The position numbers and the translations under genes are program-made. Shown here one piece after another: positions 34,659-42,633 of a stretch of DNA of 64,000 bases. The DNA is from Dyadobacter sp. (lineage in GTDB: Bacteria; Bacteroidota; Bacteroidia; Cytophagales; Spirosomataceae), in assembly GCF_017744695.1 (NCBI RefSeq), contig NZ_JAGIAS010000001.1, positions 1,641,013-1,705,012 on the forward strand, read 5' to 3'. Under the pieces are notes generated by a model that searched no databases, was not told the origin of the DNA, and was given only the letters and a program-made list of their open reading frames with translations. Position 1 is the stretch's first letter. Each line of letters opens with the position of its first letter.

Positions 34659-35819
34659 TTACCAACGTGCGGCGTTCAACAATCCTGCGGCTTTCAGCAA
34701 GGTTCCATCATGTTTGGCAAAGCAAAATCTAAGCGTCTTGAAGTCCGTTTCCCTTCCATAGAATGCAGATACCGGTATCGAAGCGACACCAATTTCCCTG
34801 GTCAGTCGCTCGGCGAGTGCGAGGTCGCTTTCTTCGGAAAGGTTGGCGTAGGAGACATTCTGAAAAAAGCTGCCTTCGGATGGTTTAAGGGCAAAACCAA
34901 TATCCTTGATCGCGTTGTTGAACAGGTCCCGTTTGCGCTCGTAAAATGCGGAAAGTGACAGGTAATGCTCGGGTTCACTGAGGTATTCGGCCACCGCAAA
35001 TTGAAATGGCGTCACGACGCTGAATACCAGGAATTGATGGATTTTCCTAAACTCGGCGGTAAGGTGAGGAGGTGCCAGGCAATAACCGAGCTTCCAGCCC
35101 GTCGTATGAAATGTTTTCCCAAACGATCCACAGACAAAGCTCCGCCCGGCAAGCGAAGGGATAGAAGCCACCGAAATATGCGTGCGTCCATCGAAAACAA
35201 TGTATTCATAAACCTCGTCACTGATCACCACCAGGTCGTGCTCCTCCGCGAGGGAAGCCAGTGCCTGCAAATCCGAAGCCGCCCATACTTTGCCGGTAGG
35301 GTTGTGCGGGGTGTTGATCACAATCGCACGTGTTTTGTCCGTAACAGATGCTTTTACGGCCTCCCAATCGATTGAATCGTACTGTGGGTCGAGCGTTACG
35401 AAAACCGGAATGCCGCCGCTGAGCTCGATCGCCGGGACGTAACTGTCGTAGGCGGGCTCGAATACGATCACCTCGTCGCCCGGATGCACTACCGTACTGA
35501 TTGCCACAAATAATGCCTCGGTAGCCCCGCTGGTAATGGTAATTTCTGTTACAGGATGGTATTCCCGGCCAGAGGCCTCAAAAGTCTTCCTGGCAATCGC
35601 TTCCCGCAGGGGTAATGCACCCGGCATAGGCGCGTACTGGTTTTTGCCGGACCGCACATATTTATCCACCAACCGCTGCAAGTCAGGCGAGCAATCGAAT
35701 TCCGGGAAACCCTGCGCCAGGTTCAGCGCCTTGTGCTCTTCGGCCAGCGCCGACATTCTGGTAAAAATGGTAGTCCCGATGTTGGGAAGTTTCGATTGCA
35801 ACCTGTTTTTCAATAACAT
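34659..35819 (-). CDS. Methionine aminotransferase (YbdL/kynurenine-aminotransferase family)
   Basis: 386 residues from ATG 35817-35819. PLP-dependent class I aminotransferase: GTTIFTRMSALAEEHKALNLAQGFPEFDCSP, the PLP-binding Lys in VCGSFGKTFHTTGWKLGY, and the aspartate in VVISDEVYEY. This subgroup transaminates methionine to 4-methylthio-2-oxobutyrate, linking it to the methionine genes at the left of the window. A long hairpin lies upstream, between it and the redoxin gene. Substrate is inferred from family. Confidence 0.85.
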   Translation of the reverse strand: MLLKNRLQSKLPNIGTTIFTRMSALAEEHKALNLAQGFPEFDCSPDLQRLVDKYVRSGKNQYAPMPGALPLREAIARKTFEASGREYHPVTEITITSGATEALFVAISTVVHPGDEVIVFEPAYDSYVPAIELSGGIPVFVTLDPQYDSIDWEAVKASVTDKTRAIVINTPHNPTGKVWAASDLQALASLAEEHDLVVISDEVYEYIVFDGRTHISVASIPSLAGRSFVCGSFGKTFHTTGWKLGYCLAPPHLTAEFRKIHQFLVFSVVTPFQFAVAEYLSEPEHYLSLSAFYERKRDLFNNAIKDIGFALKPSEGSFFQNVSYANLSEESDLALAERLTREIGVASIPVSAFYGRETDFKTLRFCFAKHDGTLLKAAGLLNAARW

Positions 35820-35841
35820 ATTCAAAAATGGTGTTAAACAA

Positions 35842-35898
35842 ATACCGTGTCAGCGGCAAAACCAAAGATAATGCATGGTTGCCTGGCTGACACGGTAT
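35842..35898 (-). promoter_or_regulatory. Long hairpin between redoxin and methionine aminotransferase genes
   Basis: A perfect 13-bp inverted repeat (35842-35854 and 35886-35898: GCTGACACGGTAT and its complement) encloses 31 nt that can pair further (GGCAA with TTGCC). On the minus strand it is followed by TTTGTTTA. It may be a terminator of the redoxin gene or a structured leader of the aminotransferase. No known riboswitch core is visible. Confidence 0.6.
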
Positions 35899-35918
35899 GA
35901 GCGCCAAATATGTAATTT

Positions 35919-36530
35919 CTATTGCCTGCCGTCGTAAACTGCTTTCAAAACAGTTTTAATCTCTGGCGTATTGTCAAAATTTTCGTCTACGAATGCGTAT
36001 CCAATCCGGCGGTCGCGACCGAGCACAAACAGCGAAGGCGTAAAAACCTCTTCCGAAATCCCTGCAATGCGATCCCAGATCGGGGAAGTTTCAGAAAACA
36101 CACCGTAGGAACGTGCTACATTGTAATTTTTATCGTGGTAAATCAACGCCCCGGTGTCCAGTTTTCTGGCAATGCGGCCGATTTCCTTTTGAGATTCGTT
36201 CGTCAATACCAACAGCTGCCCGCCCAAAGCTTCGGTCTGCGGAGCGAGCGCCTTCAAGGCTTCCAGGTGCCTGGGCGCGTAACTTCCCCAGCAATTGCAA
36301 TAAAAACTGAGAACAAGCGGCTTGAAACGGACCAGATCGAGGACTGATCTCAGGTCGCTGTCCGGCGAAGTGCCCGTCAGCGACGTCACCGGAAACCCTT
36401 CCTCGTTCCGGAGATAAAACAGCGGTGCCAGTTCTCCTATTTTGGGTGGCTCAATCGGCTCTTCCGCAATCCTTTGTTTGAGTTGTAAGGTGGACACGTT
36501 GCCCAGTTCGTCTTCCATTTCGTAGTACAT
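35919..36530 (-). CDS. Redoxin / AhpC-TSA-like protein with atypical active site
   Basis: 203 residues, no signal peptide. Thioredoxin fold from about residue 40: GELAPLFYLRNEEGFPVTSL, FKPLVLSFYCNCWGSYAPRHLEALKALAPQTEALGGQLLVLTNESQKE, and a C-terminal EEVFTPSLFVLGRDRRIGYAFVDENF. The peroxiredoxin-like relatives carry W-C-P-Y-C after the second strand; here the corresponding stretch is CNCWGSYA, so the usual Cys is missing and a C-x-C lies a few residues before. Function may be altered. Two tandem -7 elements are upstream. Confidence 0.7.
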   Translation of the reverse strand: MYYEMEDELGNVSTLQLKQRIAEEPIEPPKIGELAPLFYLRNEEGFPVTSLTGTSPDSDLRSVLDLVRFKPLVLSFYCNCWGSYAPRHLEALKALAPQTEALGGQLLVLTNESQKEIGRIARKLDTGALIYHDKNYNVARSYGVFSETSPIWDRIAGISEEVFTPSLFVLGRDRRIGYAFVDENFDNTPEIKTVLKAVYDGRQ

Positions 36531-36559
36531 AATGCCAGGGGTCTTCTGAGTTCGAAGCT

Positions 36560-36591
36560 CAAATTTAGAATTATCCTATTTATCCTACAAA
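36560..36591 (-). promoter_or_regulatory. Promoter of the redoxin gene
   Basis: Minus strand: TTTG (36588-36591), 20-bp spacer, TAAATTTG (36560-36567). The -33 TTTG is itself part of a second TAAATTTG (36588-36595). Confidence 0.55.
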
Positions 36592-36678
36592 TTTAATAGA
36601 CTTATTTTACCACCATTATTTCTTAGTATAAAAAATCAATAACCACTTATAACATCGATCCAAGAGCCTCTAAACCCC

Positions 36679-38820
36679 ATGCGCTACCTTAACCTAGTCC
36701 TTTCGACCCTGTTTTCAATCCTCCTCCCCTCCCTGCTTTTCGGGCAGATTATCACCTGGAAAGAGATCCACCCGGGTGTCTGGAAGGGTACCGCAGGCAA
36801 ACCGGATGCCTACGACCTGCTCAAAGCGGCAGAAGCTACCGCCTCGCCCGCACTTGCGAAACTGTCCAGACAGGACTTTCCGCTGGATAAATCGGCTATT
36901 GCATTTCAATTGAACAATGGGAAATCCTACCTGCGGTTACCGTTACAGAGAAATGAGCAGCTTTATGGCTTCGGACTGAATTTCCAGACCATCCACCAAC
37001 GCGGCCGCATTATGCAACTCCACGCCGACCACTACGGTAAATCGGACAATGGCCGCACACACGCACCGGTTCCATTTTATGTATCGTCACTGGGCTACGG
37101 CGTCTTCGTCAATTCCGCCAAGTACATCGACGTGTACGCAGGCTCGGGCGTACGCAAGGACAGCAAAAATCCGCCCAAAGTGATGGACCGCAACACCGAT
37201 AAAAACTGGGAAGCCCATCCCTATTCCGACGCCGTTGAAATGCTGATACCTGCCGAGGGCATTGAAATATATGTTTTCGCCGGGCCCAAACCCGTCAATG
37301 CAATCGAACGCTTCAACCTGCTGAGCGGAGGAGGTTGCCTGCCGCCGCGCTGGGGGCTGGGCTTTACACAGCGCGTCCACCGGCTCTACACGGCCGATCA
37401 GGTCAAGCAGGAAGCCAAAGCATTTGAAGAAAAAGGCTTCCCGCTCGACTTCATTGGTCTTGAACCCGGCTGGCAAACCAAGTCCTATCCGTGCACGTTC
37501 GAATGGGACCGCTCGCGTTTCCCCGATCCGGCGGGCTTTGTGAAGGATATGGATCAAATGGGTGTTAAAATCAATCTTTGGACAAACCCGTATGTCTCGC
37601 CCGATGCCTCTATTTACAAGGCGATAAGCCCCTACACCGGTTCTCATACTGTCTGGAACGGTATCGTTCCTGACCTTTCGATGCCGCAAGCCCGCAAGAT
37701 TCTCTTTGACCAGTTTGAAAAGGAGCATGTCAAAATCGGTGTCAGCGGCTACAAGATCGATGAGGTGGATGGTTTCGACTCCTACCTCTGGCCGGATGTA
37801 GCCACATTTCCATCGGGCCGCTCATCCGAGCAAATCCGCCAGACGTACGGACTACTCGTGCAGAAGCACAGTTTTGAAGTGTTCCGCCGCAACAATATGC
37901 GGACGTACGGGCTCGTGCGCGCGTCCAACGCAGGCGGCGCATCATTTCCCTATGTGATTTATAATGACAATTACAGCCACGAAGACTTCATTACCGCGCT
38001 CATCAACAGCGGCTACGCGGGCGTGCTGTGGACACCCGAGGTGCGCGCATCGAAAACCGCCGAAGAATGGCTCCGGCGCTTCCAGACGGTATGTTTCTCC
38101 CCCATGGCGATGATCAATGCGTGGTCGAGCAGCATGCAGCCGTGGACATTCCCTGAGGTGGCGCCGCAAATCAAGGCATTGGCGGAACTGCGGATGCGCA
38201 TGATGCCCTATTGGTACTCCGAATTCGCCAAATACCATTACAACGGCACGCCGCCATTCCGCGGAATGAACCTCGAAGAAGGTTTTGGGATAAATATGGA
38301 AAAGGAAAAAACCGCGACTAACCTGCATGAAAACCCTTACGAGGAAGCTGTCACACGCGAGGTAAAAGACCAGTATATGGCCGGCGAATATCTGCTGGTG
38401 GCACCGCTCTTTACCGGCCAGACTTCGCGAAAAGTGATTTTACCCAAAGGAAAATGGTACGACTTCTACACCGGCAAACTGGCAGGCGACGGGGAGGTAA
38501 TTACCGTTAACCCGGGAATGGACCAAATCCCTGTTTTTGTTAAAGACGGAGGCATTATTCCCATGATGCCTGCCCTGCTCCACGCGCCGCGTTCAGGAGC
38601 AAAAACGGACATCGAAATCCGGCATTATGGCGAAAAGAATGCCAGCTACAATCTCTACGACGATGATGGTGAGACATTTGCTTACGAAAAAGGCGCATTT
38701 TCCTGGCGTACCGTTAAGGTCGAGCGGCAGGGAGGGCAATTGAAAGGCAGCATTTCAGCGCCTGAAAATGGCAAGCCTGATACCATCGGCCGTGTGACCT
38801 GGCGCTTTATGACGAAATAA
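36679..38820 (+). CDS. Glycoside hydrolase family 31 (alpha-glucosidase/alpha-xylosidase type)
   Basis: 713 residues with a signal peptide (MRYLNLVLSTLFSILLPSLLFGQ). The N-terminal beta-sandwich (EQLYGFGLNFQTIHQRG is the substrate-loop region) precedes the TIM barrel, with the nucleophile in VSGYKIDEVDGFD and the acid/base Asp in VIYNDNYSHEDF. A C-terminal beta domain (YLLVAPLFTGQTSRKVILPKGKWYDFYTG) follows. It hydrolyses alpha-linked glycosides in the periplasm or at the surface; exact substrate not readable. No SusC/SusD pair is next to it. Confidence 0.92.
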   Translation: MRYLNLVLSTLFSILLPSLLFGQIITWKEIHPGVWKGTAGKPDAYDLLKAAEATASPALAKLSRQDFPLDKSAIAFQLNNGKSYLRLPLQRNEQLYGFGLNFQTIHQRGRIMQLHADHYGKSDNGRTHAPVPFYVSSLGYGVFVNSAKYIDVYAGSGVRKDSKNPPKVMDRNTDKNWEAHPYSDAVEMLIPAEGIEIYVFAGPKPVNAIERFNLLSGGGCLPPRWGLGFTQRVHRLYTADQVKQEAKAFEEKGFPLDFIGLEPGWQTKSYPCTFEWDRSRFPDPAGFVKDMDQMGVKINLWTNPYVSPDASIYKAISPYTGSHTVWNGIVPDLSMPQARKILFDQFEKEHVKIGVSGYKIDEVDGFDSYLWPDVATFPSGRSSEQIRQTYGLLVQKHSFEVFRRNNMRTYGLVRASNAGGASFPYVIYNDNYSHEDFITALINSGYAGVLWTPEVRASKTAEEWLRRFQTVCFSPMAMINAWSSSMQPWTFPEVAPQIKALAELRMRMMPYWYSEFAKYHYNGTPPFRGMNLEEGFGINMEKEKTATNLHENPYEEAVTREVKDQYMAGEYLLVAPLFTGQTSRKVILPKGKWYDFYTGKLAGDGEVITVNPGMDQIPVFVKDGGIIPMMPALLHAPRSGAKTDIEIRHYGEKNASYNLYDDDGETFAYEKGAFSWRTVKVERQGGQLKGSISAPENGKPDTIGRVTWRFMTK

Positions 38821-38824
38821 GTAA

Positions 38825-39301
38825 TTATCCGGCGTCGAGATCCCGGAAGGCGGCGGTGAAGTGTCCTCTTTCGAGTGGCTTTTTAGCCAAAGCATCCGCC
38901 AAAAACTCCGGATAGACACGGATCGAATACAAATCCGTCACATCATGCCAGTGAAACAGTAATTCATCCTGCCCTTCCACACCGAGAAAATCGTCCTGGG
39001 AGGGCAGGTCTTGAATCTCCATTTCAAAGTAGAAGCCTATCTCGTGGTATTGATCTCCATTATAGAGGAAGAAATTCTCCGAGACCCACAGCATTTCGCC
39101 GGCCTCGGCGTCGAGTCCGGTTTCTTCCTGCATTTCACGCTGCAAGGTGTCTTTTGAAAATTCGAACAGCTCGCAGCGCCCACCAGGAAGCGTCCAGAAA
39201 TTGTCGGAAGGAGTTTTATGCAGAAGCACCTTGCCATTCAGTACCGCCACGCCGGCGACCCTGTAATTGAACAATGCTCCATCGATGCGCAGGCTGATCA
39301 T
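38825..39301 (-). CDS. Nudix hydrolase
   Basis: 158 residues. The Nudix box GRCELFEFSKDTLQREMQEETGL fits the pattern G-x5-E-x7-REUxEExGU exactly. The rest shows a normal alpha/beta Nudix fold (VAGVAVLNGKVLLHKT, FWTLPGG). Substrate unknown, most likely a nucleoside diphosphate derivative. It is convergent with the GH31 gene and precedes the LacI regulator on the same strand. Confidence 0.9.
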   Translation of the reverse strand: MISLRIDGALFNYRVAGVAVLNGKVLLHKTPSDNFWTLPGGRCELFEFSKDTLQREMQEETGLDAEAGEMLWVSENFFLYNGDQYHEIGFYFEMEIQDLPSQDDFLGVEGQDELLFHWHDVTDLYSIRVYPEFLADALAKKPLERGHFTAAFRDLDAG

Positions 39302-39320
39302 CCGTAATGCGGTTTTTCCA

Positions 39321-40355
39321 CTAAACTACTGTTTTTCCCACAGAAGACTCCCGTATTGTCAGAGCAGTTTTGAGCGAACGCGTTTCGAATTTCTCGTCTT
39401 TTTGAGGATGCTCGATCAACCGGATCAACAGCTCAACAGCCTGCTGGCCCATTTCCATCGCAGGCTGCATAACAGTCGTCAACGGCGGGTTGAGCAAATT
39501 GGCCACGCTGATATTGGTAAAGCCGACAATCGCAATTTCATCAGGCACCCGGATGCCTTTCCTTTGAAATACCGACATACACCCGGTCGTAAGCCGGTCG
39601 CTGGCTGTGAAAATGGCATCCGGCGGCTCGGGCAGTGAGAGCAGTTCTTCTATGGCAGCCTCGTTTTCGGCCTCTATTTTGCCCCCATACAGGCAATATT
39701 TGACATACGACTCATCGAATGGGATGCCATAGTCTTCCAATGCTTTTTTATATCCCGCAAGCCGCTCGGTGGTAATCGACAAATAAATAGGGCTCGTGAG
39801 ATGCGCAATACGCCTCCGCCCCGACAGGATCAGGTGCTCGGTAGCCTCGTAACTTCCCGTAAAATTGTCGGCCACAACCTTATGCGTCTCGATATCATTA
39901 GGTACACGATCGAGAAACACGATTGGCAGTCCTTTTTCCATCAATTCCTGAAAGTGTACAAGATTGGTGGTAAGGCTGGCCAGTGACACCAGCAGCCCAT
40001 CCACACGCCTGGAAACCAGGTAGTTGGTATTCGCCACCTCCCTTTCGTAAGAATCATGACTCTGGAAGATCACCACATGGTAGCCCAGGTTATAAGCAAT
40101 GGACTCGATACCGTTGATAAGCTGGGAGAAAAAATGATTGGCGATTTCGGGGATAATGACGCCTATCGACTTGCTTTTGCTATCCTTCAAGCTCAGCGCA
40201 ATGGGATTCGGGCGGTAGTTCATCCGCTCGGCGTACTCCATCACCAGCTTTTTGGTTTCAGGGTTAATCTCGTAGCTATTTCTCAATGCACGCGAAACTG
40301 TCGAGGTCGACAGATTCAGTGCCTTTGCAATATCCTTGATGGTGATGGTTTCCAA
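39321..40355 (-). CDS. LacI-family transcriptional regulator, probable uronate-operon regulator
   Basis: About 344 residues; start set at TTG 40353-40355 (LETITIKDIAKALNLSTSTVSRALRN), which gives the normal LacI N terminus; a longer reading to 40394 is possible. The helix-turn-helix is residues 3-22, and a hinge helix (NPIALSLKDSKS) is followed by the periplasmic-binding-protein-like effector domain (SIGVIIPEIANHFFSQLINGIE, AIVGFTNISVANLLNPPLTTV). It is divergent from kduD with 265 bp between, so regulation of the uronate operon is likely. Its operator was not found. Confidence 0.88.
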   Translation of the reverse strand: METITIKDIAKALNLSTSTVSRALRNSYEINPETKKLVMEYAERMNYRPNPIALSLKDSKSKSIGVIIPEIANHFFSQLINGIESIAYNLGYHVVIFQSHDSYEREVANTNYLVSRRVDGLLVSLASLTTNLVHFQELMEKGLPIVFLDRVPNDIETHKVVADNFTGSYEATEHLILSGRRRIAHLTSPIYLSITTERLAGYKKALEDYGIPFDESYVKYCLYGGKIEAENEAAIEELLSLPEPPDAIFTASDRLTTGCMSVFQRKGIRVPDEIAIVGFTNISVANLLNPPLTTVMQPAMEMGQQAVELLIRLIEHPQKDEKFETRSLKTALTIRESSVGKTVV

Positions 40356-40620
40356 TGGAAAAATTGGTTTATTCCAACTTATTATTCGTTTCAAAACATC
40401 CTCTCAACCTCTTCCCCACTCTGCCGGACTGCCAATTTATCCTAAAATTTACAATCATCCGGCCCAACTGACAACGTTCCCGATAACGATTGCACAAAAA
40501 AAGACAATTCGTTATTTGATTTTTCTGATTATTCAGTCTAACATCGTTTGGTTCGGGTCTATTTACTACCGACGCTAAAATTATCGGATACCCCGAAAAA
40601 GACAAATCATAAACCCATTA

Positions 40621-41391
40621 ATGAATACCGTTAATCTATTTGATCTGACCGGAAAGACAGCATTAGTAACCGGCTGCAATCGTGGCATCGGGAAAGCCAT
40701 GGCCGAAGCGCTTGCGGAAGCCGGTGCGGACATTATCGGCGTCGCCTCTTCAGAATTTAAAGCGGACAACGAAACAGAACGTGTTATCCGGCAAACAGGA
40801 CGGAAATTCCACCCTTATCAGGCCGATCTGGGCGACCGTGAAAAGCTTTATCAGTTTATTCTTCAGGTTAAAAAGGATCACCCGGTCATCGACATTCTTG
40901 TAAATAATGCAGGGATTATTCTGCGTGAACCAGCGGCCGGTCATCCCGACGAGTACTGGGACAAAGTACTGCATATCAACCTGGACGCCCCTTTCATACT
41001 CGCCCGCGAACTAGGCAGGGAAATGATCGGGCGCGGGTCAGGCAAGATCATTTTTACGGCTTCGCTGCTCACATTCCAGGGAGGCATCAATGTACCCGGT
41101 TACACGGCCTCCAAGAGCGCTATCGGCGGCCTGGTGAAGGCATTGGCCAACGAATGGGCCGGCAAAGGCGTGAATGTGAACGCTATCGCGCCGGGTTACA
41201 TCAATACCGACAATACCGAGGCGTTACGTAACGACCCCGTACGCAGCAAGTCGATCCTAGACCGCATTCCGGCCGGACGCTGGGGCTTGCCGGAAGATTT
41301 CAAAGGCCCGACACTCTTCCTGGCTTCGGAAGCATCGAATTACGTGCATGGCACCATACTGACCGTCGATGGCGGATGGATGGGCCGTTAA
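40621..41391 (+). CDS. kduD: 2-dehydro-3-deoxy-D-gluconate 5-dehydrogenase (KduD, SDR)
   Basis: 256 residues. Short-chain dehydrogenase with NAD-binding loop VTGCNRGIGKAMAEALAEAG, NNAGIILREPA, and catalytic Ser-Tyr-x3-Lys (ASLLTFQGGINVPGYTASKSAI). It reduces 5-dehydro-2-deoxy-gluconate-type intermediates in the pectin pathway, after KduI. The order kduD, kduI, cupin, GH105 in one operon is typical of pectin utilisation; the N terminus LFDLTGKTALVTGCNRGIGKA matches the family start. Confidence 0.93.
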   Translation: MNTVNLFDLTGKTALVTGCNRGIGKAMAEALAEAGADIIGVASSEFKADNETERVIRQTGRKFHPYQADLGDREKLYQFILQVKKDHPVIDILVNNAGIILREPAAGHPDEYWDKVLHINLDAPFILARELGREMIGRGSGKIIFTASLLTFQGGINVPGYTASKSAIGGLVKALANEWAGKGVNVNAIAPGYINTDNTEALRNDPVRSKSILDRIPAGRWGLPEDFKGPTLFLASEASNYVHGTILTVDGGWMGR

Positions 41392-41436
41392 TCAATACCC
41401 TATTTTATACAGAGAACTTCAAAAGTAGCCGCATAC

Positions 41437-42267
41437 ATGCAAATCAGATTTGAAAGCAGCCGGAAAGAAGTAGCGCAAATGGATACCGATACCCTGCGCG
41501 ACAATTTCCTTGTGAAAGATATCTTCCGGGATGACGAGATCCATTTCGTATACAGCCATTACGACCGCGTGATCATCGGCGGCGCCATTCCGCTGGCGAC
41601 ACCGCTAGTCCTCCCGACATTCGAAGCATTAAAAGCCTCCTATTTTCTCGAAAGACGCGAAATAGGCATTATCAATATCGGCGGCGACGGCGAAGTGATT
41701 GCCGATGGCGAACATTTCCCGATCAGCAAGTTGGGTTGCGTGTATGTTGGAAAGGGGACAAAAGAAGTGTTGCTAACGAGCAAAAATCCTTCGGAACCAG
41801 CCGCATACTACCTGCTTTCCTCGCCTGCGCATCAAACCCACCCGACGCGCCTTTTTACCAAGGAAGACGCAACGCCGGCCACTGTCGGCAGCATGGAAAC
41901 TTCGAACCATCGTACTATTTACAAATACATTCATTTGGACGGCATCCAAAGTTGCCAGCTCGTGATGGGACTTACGGTACTGCAAACGGGCAGCGTTTGG
42001 AATACCATGCCTTCACATGTGCATGACAGGCGCATGGAGGCCTACTGCTATTTCGATGTCCCTGAAAATCAAAGGGTGTTACATTTAATGGGCGAACCTT
42101 CGGAAACCAGGCACTTGTGGGTGGCCAACCGGCAGGCCGTGATTTCGCCTCCCTGGTCGATCCACTCGGGATGCGGCACGTCCAATTACGCGTTCATTTG
42201 GGGAATGGCCGGTGAAAACAAGGATTATACAGACATGGACCCGGTACTGATCAGCGATCTCAGATAA
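41437..42267 (+). CDS. kduI: 5-dehydro-4-deoxy-D-glucuronate isomerase (KduI)
   Basis: 276 residues. Two-cupin zinc enzyme that converts 5-keto-4-deoxyuronate to 2,5-diketo-3-deoxygluconate. The metal site reads PSHVHDRRMEAYCYFDV (two His and a Glu) with the fourth His in SPPWSIHSGCGTSNY. The N-terminal RFESSRKEVAQMDTDTLRDNFLV and FVYSHYDRVIIGGAIP are family hallmarks. It overlaps the downstream cupin gene by one base. Confidence 0.95.
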   Translation: MQIRFESSRKEVAQMDTDTLRDNFLVKDIFRDDEIHFVYSHYDRVIIGGAIPLATPLVLPTFEALKASYFLERREIGIINIGGDGEVIADGEHFPISKLGCVYVGKGTKEVLLTSKNPSEPAAYYLLSSPAHQTHPTRLFTKEDATPATVGSMETSNHRTIYKYIHLDGIQSCQLVMGLTVLQTGSVWNTMPSHVHDRRMEAYCYFDVPENQRVLHLMGEPSETRHLWVANRQAVISPPWSIHSGCGTSNYAFIWGMAGENKDYTDMDPVLISDLR

Positions 42268-42623
42268 TGGAAGCACTCAAAGAAAAGGAATTCATCGCCG
42301 ATAGCGAAATCGCCTGGGAAGACCTCGGAGGCGGCCTTAAACGCAAGATCATGGCCTACGATGCTAATCTGATGATGGTCAAGGTCGCATTTGAGACAGG
42401 TGGGATCGGCACGTTGCATAGCCATTTCCACACGCAGATGAGCTACGTCGAGAGCGGCGAGTTCGAGATTACGATCGGGGAACGGAAGCAAGTTTTACGA
42501 CAGGGCGATGTTTACTACATCCCGCCACATGTGGTGCATGGTGCATTGTGCCTTTCGGCCGGCATGCTGGTCGATATTTTCACTCCCATGCGGGAAGATT
42601 TTGTAAGTATTCCAAAGGTATAA
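42267..42623 (+). CDS. Small cupin protein of the uronate operon
   Basis: 118 residues, single cupin. Metal/ligand strands: TGGIGTLHSHFHTQMSYVESGEFEITI (motif 1, with H-x-H and E) and GDVYYIPPHVVHGALCLSAGMLVDIF (motif 2, with a terminal His). Such small cupins often accompany kduI and uxa operons and may be isomerases or mutarotases for unsaturated uronates, or ligand sensors; not proven. Its start overlaps the stop of kduI by one base (TAATG). Confidence 0.82.
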   Translation: MEALKEKEFIADSEIAWEDLGGGLKRKIMAYDANLMMVKVAFETGGIGTLHSHFHTQMSYVESGEFEITIGERKQVLRQGDVYYIPPHVVHGALCLSAGMLVDIFTPMREDFVSIPKV

Positions 42624-42633
42624 CCCCTTGCTG

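Noticed and set aside
35820..35918. SAM-I or SAM-II riboswitch before the methionine aminotransferase
   Set aside because: The hairpin is real but lacks the conserved riboswitch core sequences.
40356..40620. LacI-type operator between the regulator and kduD
   Set aside because: CGATAACGATTG near 40480 has a LacI-like half-site, but its arms do not match as a palindrome; no second copy was found.
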